From the NCBI GenBank assembly GCA_028283725.1, contig JAPWKC010000001.1, positions 248,001 to 312,000 of the forward strand: 64,000 nt of DNA, in the 5' to 3' direction. The first letter of the stretch is position 1, and each line of letters starts with the position of its first letter. Positions 52,986 through 64,000 of the stretch are shown here, in pieces. Under the pieces are notes generated by a model. The model saw nothing but the letters and a program-made list of their open reading frames with translations, made no database searches and was not told the origin of the DNA. This DNA is from Neorhizobium sp. (GTDB taxonomy: Bacteria > Pseudomonadota > Alphaproteobacteria > Rhizobiales > Rhizobiaceae). The position numbers and the translations under genes were made by a program.

Positions 52986-55253
52986 ATGAGAGACCTGTCG
53001 GCTGGTCCGCGCGTTCTATTGAAGCGGTTGCGCGAGTTGATGGCGGAGCCGCTCGAGCCGCAGGATCGCCTTGATCGCATTGTTCGCCAGATTGCCAGCA
53101 ACATGGTGGCGGAGGTCTGCTCCGTCTACGTGTTGCGCTCGGACGGCGTGCTCGAACTCTATGCCACAGAGGGCCTCAACAAGGAGGCCGTCCACCTTTC
53201 GCAACTGAAGATGGGCCAGGGCCTCGTCGGCACGATTGCCGCATCGGCCCAGCCGCTCAATCTGTCGGATGCGCAGACGCATCCCGCCTTCCGCTACCTG
53301 CCGGAAACCGGCGAAGAGATCTATCATTCCTTCCTCGGCGTGCCGATCCTGCGCGTCGGGCGCACGCTCGGCGTTCTCGTCGTGCAGAACCGTGCCAGCC
53401 GCACATACCGGGAGGATGAGCTCGAAGCGCTCGAAACGACGGCGATGATCATCGCCGAGATGATCGCGACCGGCGAACTGAAGAAGATCACCGCGCCCGG
53501 CGTCGAACTGGACCTCACGCGCGCCGTGTCGATCGATGCCAGCGGCTATAACGAAGGCATCGGGCTCGGCCATGTGGTGCTGCACGAGCCGCGCATCGTC
53601 GTGACCAATCTTCTGAACGAGGACAGCGAGACGGAAATCCGTCGTCTCGGCGAAGCGCTCGGTTCGCTGAGGATCTCCATCGACGACATGCTGCAGCGCC
53701 GCGACGTGGCGCAGGAGGGCGAGCATCGCGACGTGCTCGAAACCTATCGCATGTTCGCCCACGACCAGGGCTGGGTGCGGCGCATGGAGGAGGCGATCAA
53801 CAACGGTTTGACCGCCGAAGCCGCCGTCGAGAAAGTCCAGAGCGATACCAAGGCGCGGATGATGCGCCTGACCGATCCTTATCTGCGGGAACGGATGCAT
53901 GATTTCGACGATCTCGCCAACCGGCTGCTGCGCCAGCTGACGGGCTATTCCGGCCGCGCCTTCGACAAGGGATTTCCGCTCGACGCGATCATTCTGGCCC
54001 GCGCCATGGGCGCGGCGGAACTTCTCGACTATCCGCGGGAAAACCTGCGCGGGCTGGTGCTCGAAGACGGTGCGGTGACGAGCCATGTGGTGATCGTCGC
54101 CCGCGCCATGGGCATTCCGGTCGTCGGCCAGGGTGCCGGGATCGTGGCGCTGGCCGAAAACGACGATCCGATCATCATCGATGGCGACGACGGGCAGATC
54201 CATCTGCGGCCCGTCGTCGACATGCAGAAGGCCTATGCGGAAAAGGTGCGGCTCAGAGCCCGGCGCCAGGAACAGTTCCGGGCGCTGCGGGATGTCGAGC
54301 CGGTGACGAAGGACGGCGTGCGGATCGCGCTCAACATGAATGCCGGCCTGATGGTCGACCTGCCGCAGCTGGCGGAATCGGGCGCAGAGGGGATCGGCCT
54401 GTTCCGCACCGAGTTGCAGTTCATGATCGCCTCGACCATGCCGAAGCTCGAGGAGCAGGAGGCGTTCTACCGCAATGTCATCCGCCAGGCGGCGGGGTTG
54501 CCGGTGACGTTCCGCACGCTCGATATCGGCGGCGACAAGGTCGTGTCCTATGTGCGCTCCCAGGAAGAGGAAAACCCGGCGCTCGGCTGGCGGGCGATCC
54601 GCCTGTCGCTCGATCGGCCCGGTCTGATGCGCACACAGCTGCGGGCGCTTTTGCGCGCGTCCGCCGGTGCGGAATTGCGCATGATGCTGCCGATGGTGAC
54701 AGATGTCAGCGAGATCCACGCGGTGCGCGACCTGATGCAGAAGGAAGTGCAGCATCTTTCGAAGTTCGGCCACTCGCTGCCGCGCAAATTGCAGTTCGGC
54801 GCCATGCTGGAAGTGCCGTCCCTGATGTGGCAGCTCGACGAACTGATGGCGGAGGTGGATTTCGTCTCGGTCGGTTCTAACGATCTCTTCCAGTTCTCGA
54901 TGGCGGTGGACCGCGGCAATGCGCGGGTGTCCGACCGGTTCGACATTCTCGGCAAGCCGTTCCTGCGCATCCTGCGCGATATCGCGCGGGCAGGGGAGCG
55001 CAACCGCACGCCGGTGACGCTGTGCGGCGAGATGGCCGGCAAGCCGCTTTCGGCCATGGCGCTGATGGGCGTCGGCTTCCGTTCGGTCTCCATGGCGGCA
55101 ACGTCGATCGGGCCGGTCAAGGCGATGCTGCTCGGGCTCGATGTCGGCCAGCTGTCTGGCGAGCTCCATGCCGCGCTCGACGATACCCGTTCGCAAGAGC
55201 CGGTGCGCAACCTCTTGATGCGGTTTGCAGAGACGAACAACATTCCGGTTTAG
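52986..55253 (+). CDS. ptsP: Phosphoenolpyruvate-protein phosphotransferase PtsP (EI-Ntr)
   Basis: A 755-residue enzyme I of the nitrogen PTS. The N-terminal GAF domain (residues ~25-160) includes LKMGQGLVGTIAASAQPLNL and HSFLGVPILRVGRTLGVLVVQ. The PEP-utilising swivel domain holds catalytic H367 in GAVTSHVVIVARAMGIPVV. The C-terminal TIM barrel has GIGLFRTELQFM, RTLDIGGDKV and SNDLFQFSMAVDR. It phosphorylates NPr, which acts on EIIA-Ntr; neither gene is here. ATG 52986 begins the family's usual MRDLSAGPRVLLKRL; ATG 52980 or TTG 52977 are alternatives. Confidence 0.96.
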   Translation: MRDLSAGPRVLLKRLRELMAEPLEPQDRLDRIVRQIASNMVAEVCSVYVLRSDGVLELYATEGLNKEAVHLSQLKMGQGLVGTIAASAQPLNLSDAQTHPAFRYLPETGEEIYHSFLGVPILRVGRTLGVLVVQNRASRTYREDELEALETTAMIIAEMIATGELKKITAPGVELDLTRAVSIDASGYNEGIGLGHVVLHEPRIVVTNLLNEDSETEIRRLGEALGSLRISIDDMLQRRDVAQEGEHRDVLETYRMFAHDQGWVRRMEEAINNGLTAEAAVEKVQSDTKARMMRLTDPYLRERMHDFDDLANRLLRQLTGYSGRAFDKGFPLDAIILARAMGAAELLDYPRENLRGLVLEDGAVTSHVVIVARAMGIPVVGQGAGIVALAENDDPIIIDGDDGQIHLRPVVDMQKAYAEKVRLRARRQEQFRALRDVEPVTKDGVRIALNMNAGLMVDLPQLAESGAEGIGLFRTELQFMIASTMPKLEEQEAFYRNVIRQAAGLPVTFRTLDIGGDKVVSYVRSQEEENPALGWRAIRLSLDRPGLMRTQLRALLRASAGAELRMMLPMVTDVSEIHAVRDLMQKEVQHLSKFGHSLPRKLQFGAMLEVPSLMWQLDELMAEVDFVSVGSNDLFQFSMAVDRGNARVSDRFDILGKPFLRILRDIARAGERNRTPVTLCGEMAGKPLSAMALMGVGFRSVSMAATSIGPVKAMLLGLDVGQLSGELHAALDDTRSQEPVRNLLMRFAETNNIPV

Positions 55254-55293
55254 CCTTGATCGCCGACCTGCGGTCGAGCTATGTGCTTTGACC

Positions 55294-55320
55294 GTCATCC
55301 TCGGGCCATCTTCGGGCCTG
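55294..55320 (+). repeat. Truncated fragment of the dispersed palindromic repeat
   Basis: GTCATCCTCGGGCCATCTTCGGGCCTG resembles the left end of the elements at 15910 and 24880 but is cut short. It lies in the ptsP-prfA gap. The match is partial and could be a decayed copy. Confidence 0.4.
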
Positions 55321-55358
55321 TTGCGGGGATGGCGTGCGGCTTACTTGGAGTTCTTTAA

Positions 55359-56441
55359 TTGGCGAAGCTTCCTGTCGAAAAGATGCGCGAGCTCGAACGC
55401 CGCTTCAGCGAGATTGAGGCGCGCATGTCGGAGGGGCCCGCGGCCGACGTCTATGTGAAGCTCGCCTCGGAATATTCCGAGCTGCAGCCGGTCGTCGGCA
55501 AGATCCGCGAGTATGAGAAGACGGTTGCCGAAGTCGCCGATCTGCGCGCCATGCTTGCCGACAAGGCGACCGATCGCGAGATGCGGGATCTTGCCGAAAT
55601 GGAGCTGCCCGACGCCGAAGACCGCATCGAGGCGCTCGAAAAGGACATGCAGATCCTGCTTCTCCCGAAGGACGCTGCCGACGAGAAGAGTGCGATCCTG
55701 GAAATCCGCGCCGGTACCGGCGGCAACGAGGCCGCACTTTTCGCCGGCGACCTTTTTCGCATGTACGAGCGTTATGCGAGCGCCCATGGCTGGAAGGTGG
55801 AAGTGCTTTCCGCCAGCGAGGGCGAGGCCGGAGGCTATCGCGAAATCATCGCCACCGTCTCCGGGCGCGGGGTGTTTTCCAAGCTGAAATTCGAGAGCGG
55901 CGTGCACCGGGTGCAGCGCGTGCCCGATACGGAGACGCAGGGGCGTATCCACACGTCGGCTGCAACCGTTGCCGTTCTGCCGGAAGCAGAAGAGATCGAT
56001 ATCGAAATCCGCCCGGACGATATCCGCATCGATACGATGCGTTCGTCGGGCGCCGGCGGCCAGCACGTCAACACGACGGACAGTGCCGTGCGGATCACCC
56101 ATCTTCCGACGGGGCTGATCGTCACCAGTTCGGAAAAATCACAGCATCAGAACCGGGCCAAGGCGATGCAGGTCCTGCGCTCGCGGCTCTATGACATCGA
56201 GCGGCAGAAGGCCGACAGCGAACGCTCCGCCGACCGCAAGAGCCAGGTCGGTTCAGGCGACCGTTCCGAGCGCATCCGCACCTACAATTTCCCGCAGGGG
56301 CGCGTTACCGACCACCGGATCAACCTGACGCTCTACAAGCTCGACCGGATGATCGAGGGCGAGATCGACGAGGTGGTCGATGCGCTGATTGCCGATTACC
56401 AGGCGGGCCAGCTCGCCCAACTCGGCGAGAGCCACGGATGA
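55359..56441 (+). CDS. prfA: Peptide chain release factor 1
   Basis: A 360-residue class I release factor that reads UAA and UAG. The GGQ motif, which acts in peptidyl-tRNA hydrolysis, is at residues 233-235 in [37 protein letters not shown] and [18 protein letters not shown] are conserved regions around it. The start is TTG 55359, giving [15 protein letters not shown], with GGAG eight bases upstream. prmC, which methylates the GGQ glutamine, follows 25 bases later; the two work together. Confidence 0.97.
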   Translation: MAKLPVEKMRELERRFSEIEARMSEGPAADVYVKLASEYSELQPVVGKIREYEKTVAEVADLRAMLADKATDREMRDLAEMELPDAEDRIEALEKDMQILLLPKDAADEKSAILEIRAGTGGNEAALFAGDLFRMYERYASAHGWKVEVLSASEGEAGGYREIIATVSGRGVFSKLKFESGVHRVQRVPDTETQGRIHTSAATVAVLPEAEEIDIEIRPDDIRIDTMRSSGAGGQHVNTTDSAVRITHLPTGLIVTSSEKSQHQNRAKAMQVLRSRLYDIERQKADSERSADRKSQVGSGDRSERIRTYNFPQGRVTDHRINLTLYKLDRMIEGEIDEVVDALIADYQAGQLAQLGESHG

Positions 56442-56466
56442 GGGCGGCAGCGACGAGGACGGGGCG

Positions 56467-57330
56467 ATGACGACGCTTGCGCAAGCGGTTGCCGACGCCC
56501 GCCGGCAGTTCCACGAGGCGGGCCTCGCCGACGCGGCAATCGAGGCGCGCATCCTGATCGGCGGGCTCCTGTCGCTTTCGAACACCGAGGTCTTTACCGG
56601 AGGAGACCGGGTGCTGTCGGCGCACGAGCAGGCATCGGTCGATGGAGCCGTCGCGCGACGGCTGAAGCGCGAACCCGTGCATCGCATATTGGGACGGCGG
56701 GAATTCCACGGCATGGACCTGTCGCTTTCCTATGAGACGCTGGAACCGAGGCCGGATACGGAGGTCCTGGTGGATGCGATGATCCCGCGTCTTGCAGCGC
56801 TTGCCGCAGCCAGGGGCACGGCTCAGGTGCTGGACATGGGAACGGGAACCGGGGCCATTCTTCTGGCTTTACTGTCTGCGGTGAAGAACAGTGCCGGAAC
56901 CGCCAGCGATATTTCCGCCGATGCGCTGCAGACGGCCAAAAAGAACGCCGCGGCGCTTGGATTGGCCGACCGATTTGTTGCAATGCAAAGCCACTGGTTC
57001 GACACAATTTCAGGGCGTTTCGACATAATCGTGTCAAATCCTCCCTATATACGGAGTGAGGTTATCCCCTCACTGGAACCGGAAGTTCGCAACTTCGATC
57101 CGCTGCAAGCTCTTGATGGCGGGCCGGACGGACTTGATGCCTACAGGGCGATCGCGCAAGGCGCGCAGGGCTTTCTGGCACCGGATGGATATGTCGGCGT
57201 CGAGATCGGATACGATCAAAAGGAAGCCGTAACCTCAGTCTTTCAAAATGCCGGTTTCATGCTTGTGCAGTCTGCGCAAGATTACGGTGGAAATGATCGG
57301 GTTCTGGTCTTTACTTTGAATGGTTCCTGA
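56467..57330 (+). CDS. prmC: Peptide chain release factor N5-glutamine methyltransferase
   Basis: A 287-residue SAM-dependent enzyme that methylates the Gln of the GGQ motif in release factors. The catalytic NPPY is at residues 191-194 in DIIVSNPPYIRSEVI. The SAM loop is VLDMGTGTGAILLALL, preceded by EPVHRILGRREFHGMDL and LEPRPDTEVLVDA. The N-terminal helical domain recognises the factor. ATG 56467 with GGGGCG upstream starts it; the frame is open into prfA. Confidence 0.96.
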   Translation: MTTLAQAVADARRQFHEAGLADAAIEARILIGGLLSLSNTEVFTGGDRVLSAHEQASVDGAVARRLKREPVHRILGRREFHGMDLSLSYETLEPRPDTEVLVDAMIPRLAALAAARGTAQVLDMGTGTGAILLALLSAVKNSAGTASDISADALQTAKKNAAALGLADRFVAMQSHWFDTISGRFDIIVSNPPYIRSEVIPSLEPEVRNFDPLQALDGGPDGLDAYRAIAQGAQGFLAPDGYVGVEIGYDQKEAVTSVFQNAGFMLVQSAQDYGGNDRVLVFTLNGS

Positions 57331-57635
57331 TCTTGCATAGCAAAAGAAAAGGCTTGGAATTCCGAAGGAAGCGGGATAGCTTGCAGGCCACGCACAGGGG
57401 CGGCTGGGAATGAACAGCGATTCGTTCGGGTTATGTGTCAACCTCGACCCGGCTCTTTTCGGAGAGCTGCGAAGGTTGAACGAAATCTCTGGTGCGTGAT
57501 TCAGTTAATTTGACTTTCACAAGCGGCAGGGCGCCTTGACCGACCTGTACGCGGCACGCGAAGTCTTGTTCCGGATTGGCCGGACCGACCGCGTGGCCCC
57601 TTATCAGCGAAGACAAGAGAGTTGGTGAACGATAG
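57331..57635. other. 305-base intergenic region, prmC to DUF4167 gene
   Basis: No frame combines a start, a ribosome-binding site and homology. The DNA holds two TTGAC elements (near 57508 and 57536) that may be -35 boxes for the DUF4167 gene, without a clear matching -10. GAGAGTTGGTGAACGATAG lies just before that gene's start. Confidence 0.45.
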
Positions 57636-58655
57636 ATGAGGCCAGGACAGCAGAACAAGCGCGGTCGCGGGCGTGGCAATAACAACGGCGGTAGCAATAA
57701 CAACAACAATAATAATAACAACTTCAACCGCAAGGGCGGTAATCCGCTCAGCCGCACGTATGACAGCTCCGGCCCGGACGTGAAGATTCGCGGTACTGCC
57801 CAGCATATCGCGGAAAAGTATTCGCAGCTCGGCCGTGACGCGCAGAGCTCCGGCGACCGCGTGATTGCCGAAAACTACCTGCAGCATGCTGAACACTACA
57901 ATCGCATCATCGCTGCCGCACAGGCGCAGATGCAGGACCGTTTCCAGCACAGCGAACGCCAGGATTTCCAGGACCGCGACGGCCAGGACGGCGACGACAT
58001 GGACGGCATGGATGGCGACGACCTCGGTTACGCGCCGCAGCCGGTCATCGACGAGCAGCCGCAGCAGCGTCGCGAACAGTCATCCGGCAACCAGTCCAAT
58101 AACGGCAACCAGGCAAATGGCAACCCGTCGAACGGCCAGACCGTCGAGCGTTCGCATGACGGACAGCAGCGCGAAGGTGGCCGCCGCGATCAGCAGCAGC
58201 GCCGCGAGCGCCGCCCTGATCGTGCCGAGCGCCAGCCAAGCGAGCGTCCGCAGGGCGAACGGCAGGACCGTCCGGCTCAGGAAAAGCGTCAGGACCGCAA
58301 GGAAGCGGCTGCTGCCGTCGAGGCCGAAGGCGATGTCGCGGCCGAGGCCGTCGTTGCTGCACCGGCCGCGGTGGTGAAGGCTCCGGTTGCTCCGGCAGCT
58401 GCTGCTACCCCTGTTGCCAAGGCACCCGCTGCCCCGGCCCCGGCCGTCGATGGTTCCGGCCCGCAGCCGGTCATCGAAGGCACGCCGGCCGAAGTGGCCG
58501 TCGAAGAGGAAACCCAGGGCGAGGCCGCACCGCGCCGCCGCCGTACGGCCAGCACCCGTCCGCGCCGCCAGCCGCGCAAGAACGCCGAGGGTGGCGAAGG
58601 CGAAGCGGCCGGTGACGATGGCCAGCCGGCCATGGCAGAGGCAACCTCTGAGTAA
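57636..58655 (+). CDS. DUF4167 domain-containing protein
   Basis: A 339-residue, mostly disordered protein. The N-terminal DUF4167 domain (residues 1-95) has an RNA-binding-like RPGQQNKRGRGR start, a run of nine Asn, and the conserved SRTYDSSGPDVKIRGTAQHI...EKYSQLGRDAQSSGDRVIAENYLQHAEHY. Acidic, Gln/Arg-rich and Pro/Ala-rich segments follow. The C-terminal RRRRTASTRPRRQPRKN is strongly basic. The family is confined to alphaproteobacteria; nucleic acid binding is suggested by composition only. A strong terminator follows. Confidence 0.92.
   Translation: MRPGQQNKRGRGRGNNNGGSNNNNNNNNNFNRKGGNPLSRTYDSSGPDVKIRGTAQHIAEKYSQLGRDAQSSGDRVIAENYLQHAEHYNRIIAAAQAQMQDRFQHSERQDFQDRDGQDGDDMDGMDGDDLGYAPQPVIDEQPQQRREQSSGNQSNNGNQANGNPSNGQTVERSHDGQQREGGRRDQQQRRERRPDRAERQPSERPQGERQDRPAQEKRQDRKEAAAAVEAEGDVAAEAVVAAPAAVVKAPVAPAAAATPVAKAPAAPAPAVDGSGPQPVIEGTPAEVAVEEETQGEAAPRRRRTASTRPRRQPRKNAEGGEGEAAGDDGQPAMAEATSE
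57696..57722 (+). repeat. Poly-Asn codon run (AAT/AAC, nine codons)
   Basis: Nine consecutive AAT or AAC codons within the DUF4167 gene, after a shorter run of three at 57678. The mixed codons lower but do not remove the chance of length change by slippage. Confidence 0.85.
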
Positions 58656-58683
58656 TCCGATACTACCGTTTCAGGTATCATAA

Positions 58684-58711
58684 GGGCCGCTCCTTCGGGG
58701 GCGGCCTTTTC
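58684..58711 (+). terminator. Rho-independent terminator after the DUF4167 gene
   Basis: GGCCGC (58685-58690) pairs with GCGGCC (58701-58706), with a further C/G-rich inner stem and a TTCG-type loop. TTTTCC follows. Confidence 0.9.
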
Positions 58712-58872
58712 CGTTTGTCCTGTGCGTGTCCCAGCCCGACAAGGCCTCGACCATGCAATGGGGGACGGCGGACGGCGTTCGCGTGTCGGTCAGATGCGTG
58801 GTCAGTGCCTCTCATACCTTCCGTGCATCACCACGCGGCCGCGAAGAGGCGCGCCCTTCCTCGCATCGGTTG

Positions 58873-59298
58873 TCAGGTCGACGGCTCGAAGCGCAATATG
58901 CCGGCGACGCGCGCCTTGCCGCCAGTATCGTTGGGGTGGGAGATGCCGTCCATCACCTGCACGCTTTCGAAATCGAAGGGGCTGACACCGGCGATACACG
59001 CGGTGTTGATGCCGAACTGGGTGGGTGTCGAGCGGCGCTGGTGATGGGTGTAGATACCGCAGGTCTTGCAGAAATAGTGTTTCGCTGCCCCAGTGTTGAA
59101 CTGGTAGAGCGTCAGATTGTCTTCGCCAGCGACGAATTCCATGTCGGCGAGGTTGGCGGACACGGCAATCGCACCGCGCATCCGGCAATAGGAACAGGTA
59201 CAGCGGCGGATCGTATTGAACTCGTCGATCAATTTGACCTTCAGACGCACCGTGCCGCAGTGGCAGGCGACGTCATGCTGTTGTCTTTCATCGCTCAT
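58873..59298 (-). CDS. GFA family protein (glutathione-dependent formaldehyde-activating fold)
   Basis: A 141-residue zinc-binding Mss4-like protein. Cys ligands are C12/C14 (CHC), C33/C35/C38 (RCTCSYC) and C77/C80 (CKTC), which bind a structural and a catalytic zinc in this fold. The family is named for Gfa, whose role in formaldehyde-glutathione chemistry is disputed. No formaldehyde dehydrogenase gene is nearby, so function is unassigned. ATG 59298 fits the family. It is likely monocistronic. Confidence 0.9.
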   Translation of the reverse strand: MSDERQQHDVACHCGTVRLKVKLIDEFNTIRRCTCSYCRMRGAIAVSANLADMEFVAGEDNLTLYQFNTGAAKHYFCKTCGIYTHHQRRSTPTQFGINTACIAGVSPFDFESVQVMDGISHPNDTGGKARVAGILRFEPST

Positions 59299-59357
59299 GA
59301 TCGGGCGGGCTCCCTCTTCCCCTTGGTGTGAAGTGCAATGCTACTCTCTCGGCAGCC

Positions 59358-60038
59358 TCAGGCCCAGCGCCTGCAGAAGGCGTCGATATCGTCGGACTGA
59401 AAATCGGCGAGCCGCTCCATAACCGTCTCGAACGGCCAGTTCCACCAGGCGATCGCGGCAAGCTTTTCGGCAATCTCGCGGGAAAAGCGCTCGCGGATGG
59501 GCTTTGCCGGCACACCGCCGACAATCGTGTAGGGGGCGACGTCTTTCGTTACCACCGCGCCGGCTGCAAGAACCGCACCGTCGCCGACGGTCACGCCGGG
59601 CAGGACGATGACGCCATGGCCGATCCAGACGTCGTTGCCGATGATGACGCGATCTGCCTTGCGATCGGCGAAGAAGCCATGGTCGCGCGTGGCACCGGTA
59701 TCGTAATATTCGGGGCAATAGGTGAAGCGGTGCATGGAGGGCCGGCCCATCGGGTGGTTCGGTGCGCCGATCCTCACGTCTGCTGCAATGGCGCAGAATT
59801 TGCCGATCACGGCGTTGCCCGCCATGCAGCGCTGCCCGAGATAGGAATAATCGCCGAGATCGACCGCATGCAGGGACGTCTGTTCAAGGATCTCGCAGCA
59901 CCTGCCGATCGTCGCATCCTTGATGCTGGCCGTTTCGTGGATGATCGTCTTTGCAATCTTCGGGCGGTTCTGCTCTGTCACCGGGCTTATCTCGTCTTTT
60001 GCAATCGGGATTGCGTAGACCGTCAGGGTGAAGGCCAT
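59358..60038 (-). CDS. Left-handed beta-helix acetyltransferase (CatB/phosphonate-type)
   Basis: A 226-residue hexapeptide-repeat protein. Repeats include [80 protein letters not shown], and [22 protein letters not shown]. The NHPM...HFTY pattern resembles acetyltransferases found in phosphonate loci (TIGR03308), though no phn gene is nearby. Such trimers transfer acetyl to a small hydroxyl or amino acceptor. ATG 60038 is the likely start, with about 35 non-repeat residues first. It is divergent from the class II aldolase. Confidence 0.85.
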   Translation of the reverse strand: MAFTLTVYAIPIAKDEISPVTEQNRPKIAKTIIHETASIKDATIGRCCEILEQTSLHAVDLGDYSYLGQRCMAGNAVIGKFCAIAADVRIGAPNHPMGRPSMHRFTYCPEYYDTGATRDHGFFADRKADRVIIGNDVWIGHGVIVLPGVTVGDGAVLAAGAVVTKDVAPYTIVGGVPAKPIRERFSREIAEKLAAIAWWNWPFETVMERLADFQSDDIDAFCRRWA

Positions 60039-60199
60039 ATGACGGTGGAGCCAGCTTAAACAAAGGCCGGGGCCAGACGTGGATAAGCGCTTGTCTGGCT
60101 TGATCTCTTTGGTATCGTCGGCTTCGCCGGTCGGGCCAGTTTTGCCCCGGAGCCGTGCATGCCGACAGATGCGGACGACATAAAAGGGAACGACGACCG

Positions 60200-60988
60200 A
60201 TGGCACATGAACTGAACCTCGCAAAGGGACCGGCCGTCCTGAGCAACCTGCCGCTCGACACGCCGGAAATCTGGGAGGCCCGCGCCGATCTGGCCGCTAC
60301 GCTTCGCATGGCGGCGCATCACGGGCTGGAAGAGGGGATCTGCAACCATTTTTCGGCCGTCGTGCCCGGTCATCCAGATCTCTTCCTCGTCAACCGGCTC
60401 GGATGGGCGTTCAAGGAGGCGACCGCCTCGTCGCTTCTGATCTGCGATTACGAGGGCAATGTCATCTCTGGCGACGGAGAACCGGAGGCGACGGCGTTCT
60501 TCATCCATGCGCGCCTGCACAAGATGATGCCACGCGTCGGCGCCGCGTTCCACACGCATATGCCCTATGCGACGGCGCTCAGCATGATCGAGGGCCACCC
60601 GTTCATCTATGCCGGCCAGACGTCGCTGAAATTCTACGGCCGCGTTGCCGTCGACGAGGATTATAACGGACTGGCGCTCGACAATACCGAAGGCGACCGT
60701 ATCGCCTCCGTCATCGGCGATGCCGACATTCTGTTCATGCGCAATCACGGCGTGATGGTCTGCGCCCCGAATATCGCGGAAGCCTGGGACGATCTCTACT
60801 ATCTGGAACGCGCCGCCGAAGTGCAGGTGAAGGCGATGTCGACCGGGCGCAAGCTGGTGCCGGTGGCGGAAGATATTGCCATTGCCGCCGCAAAGCAGAT
60901 GCGCGAAGGCGACCCGGACAGCGCGCGCATGCATCTGGAAAGCCTGCGCCGCGTGCTCGACCGCGAGGCGCCCGAGTATAAGGACTGA
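60200..60988 (+). CDS. Class II aldolase/adducin family protein
   Basis: A 262-residue metal-dependent fold related to fuculose-phosphate aldolase and adducin. Key pieces are [20 protein letters not shown], the metal-binding [14 protein letters not shown] (two His), [49 protein letters not shown] with a third His. The conserved acid in the active site cannot be assigned with confidence. Many members of this branch have no known substrate. AAAGGGAACG precedes ATG 60200, which is preferred over an upstream ATG at 60155. Confidence 0.88.
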   Translation: MAHELNLAKGPAVLSNLPLDTPEIWEARADLAATLRMAAHHGLEEGICNHFSAVVPGHPDLFLVNRLGWAFKEATASSLLICDYEGNVISGDGEPEATAFFIHARLHKMMPRVGAAFHTHMPYATALSMIEGHPFIYAGQTSLKFYGRVAVDEDYNGLALDNTEGDRIASVIGDADILFMRNHGVMVCAPNIAEAWDDLYYLERAAEVQVKAMSTGRKLVPVAEDIAIAAAKQMREGDPDSARMHLESLRRVLDREAPEYKD

Positions 60989-61134
60989 GTGCCGGACCAA
61001 TTTCCACGCGGTTTCCGGAAGACGGACAAGGGCTGGCATATGGGATGCCGGCCCTTCTTTCTTGCGGCCATACTCCTTTCAGGCACGCTTTTCCGAGGTT
61101 CGAAAAGCCGCCGATGTTTTTGATAAAGGCACGT

Positions 61135-61164
61135 CTTTAAACCCCGATAATCCCTCACCATATC
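61135..61164 (+). promoter_or_regulatory. RpoH-like heat-shock promoter of clpB
   Basis: CTTTAAA (61135-61141) and CACCATATC (61156-61164) are 14 bases apart. This is close to the sigma-32 consensus CTTGAAA-N14-CCCCATNT, with one mismatch in the -35 and partial matches in the -10. It lies about 105 bases before the clpB start. ClpB is a standard RpoH target, which supports the reading. Confidence 0.5.
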
Positions 61165-61270
61165 TCTCGACGAAGCCGGTCATGCCGGCCGGGCTCGCCT
61201 TTGAGGGAGCTCAATCTCAATCGTCGGCCCGCGCCTTAATGAAGGGCGGGGCGATCCAGGAGGTAGACAT

Positions 61271-63874
<2,604 letters not shown>

Positions 63875-63886
63875 GACGAAATATCG

Positions 63887-63911
63887 GGCCGCCCTTCGGG
63901 GCGGCCTTTTT
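63887..63911 (+). terminator. Rho-independent terminator after clpB
   Basis: GGCCGCCC (63887-63894) pairs with GGGCGGCC (63899-63906) around a TTCG tetraloop. TTTTT follows. It is 13 bases past the stop codon. Confidence 0.95.
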
Positions 63912-63943
63912 CGTTTGGGCCGTTTTCTGGAGATTTATCGAAG

Positions 63944-64000
63944 ATGAGCGACGCAAGTGGCAGCCGACCGTTCATCCTTCCAGCCAAACCCAAAGGCGGA
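63944..64000 (+). CDS. Start of an unidentified gene (runs off the right edge)
   Basis: An ATG at 63944, with GGAG about ten bases upstream, opens a frame that continues to the window end. Only 19 residues are visible (MSDASGSRPFILPAKPKGG). They are polar and Pro/Gly-rich, with no signal peptide. No family can be named. Confidence 0.45.
   Translation, partial: MSDASGSRPFILPAKPKGG

Noticed and set aside
53016-55298. 760-codon frame antisense to ptsP
   Set aside because: His/Arg-rich shadow of a high-GC gene; ptsP has complete domains on the other strand.

Overview
This is an uninterrupted piece of core chromosome from an alphaproteobacterium of the order Hyphomicrobiales (Rhizobiales), most likely Rhizobiaceae (Rhizobium/Agrobacterium/Ensifer group). 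The evidence is high GC, gene order and content typical of that family (argH-lptM-lysA-TIGR02302; ftsE-ftsX-ydcF-plsC; grxC-DUF1178-ubiG-lysC-ptsP-prfA-prmC-DUF4167-clpB; hisC-tyrC; hbdA-etfA-etfB) and frequent TTG/GTG starts. There is no phage, transposase, plasmid function or CRISPR array. About 60 protein genes and one tRNA-Leu(CAA) are supported.

Layout. 1-5.6 kb: end of a phytase-like esterase, a P-loop kinase-like protein, a queuosine-precursor transporter with a compact preQ1-I-like RNA overlapping its start codon, rpmB, a DUF3108 protein, a DMT exporter, two tiny coupled membrane proteins, a cupin and gloB. 5.7-10.2 kb: a methyltransferase, the hisC-tyrC aromatic/histidine pair, a DUF2125 protein and a frameshifted chaC. 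10.2-14.7 kb: the ftsE-ftsX-ydcF-plsC envelope/division operon and a membrane-anchored protein. 14.7-19 kb: hpt, a CpdR-like regulator with CtrA-like upstream sites, a repeat element and the TIGR02302 protein. 19-25 kb: lysA, lptM, argH, tlpA and a TPR/ATP-grasp fusion, followed by a second copy of the repeat. 25-29.6 kb: a minus-strand run of hbdA, etfA, etfB, a PduO-type adenosyltransferase, a HIG1-like twin-TM protein and an SDR.

29.7-35.2 kb: a BrkB-type membrane protein, GluQRS, an AlkA-type glycosylase, an HNH nuclease, DsbB, a PAS-GGDEF cyclase and tRNA-Leu. 35.4-39.1 kb: a secreted Gly-rich repeat protein and a flippase/GNAT polysaccharide pair. 39.2-45.6 kb: secA, a periplasmic parvulin, argJ, a GNAT and mutT. 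45.7-51.4 kb: an orphan Flp pilin with a small membrane protein, a methyltransferase, comF, grxC, DUF1178, ubiG and a secreted SH3 protein with an 8-residue tandem repeat. 51.6-64 kb: lysC, ptsP, prfA, prmC, DUF4167, a GFA protein, a hexapeptide acetyltransferase, a class II aldolase and clpB behind an RpoH-like promoter.

The region is mostly housekeeping: amino acid synthesis (lysA, lysC, argH, argJ, hisC, tyrC), envelope and division (ftsEX, plsC, secA, dsbB, lptM), translation (rpmB, prfA, prmC, GluQRS, tRNA) and redox/stress (gloB, grxC, tlpA, clpB). No complete novel system is obvious. The best candidates for undescribed biology are the putative riboswitch at the transporter start, the TPR/ATP-grasp fusion, the coupled micro-membrane proteins and the orphan Flp pilin unit.
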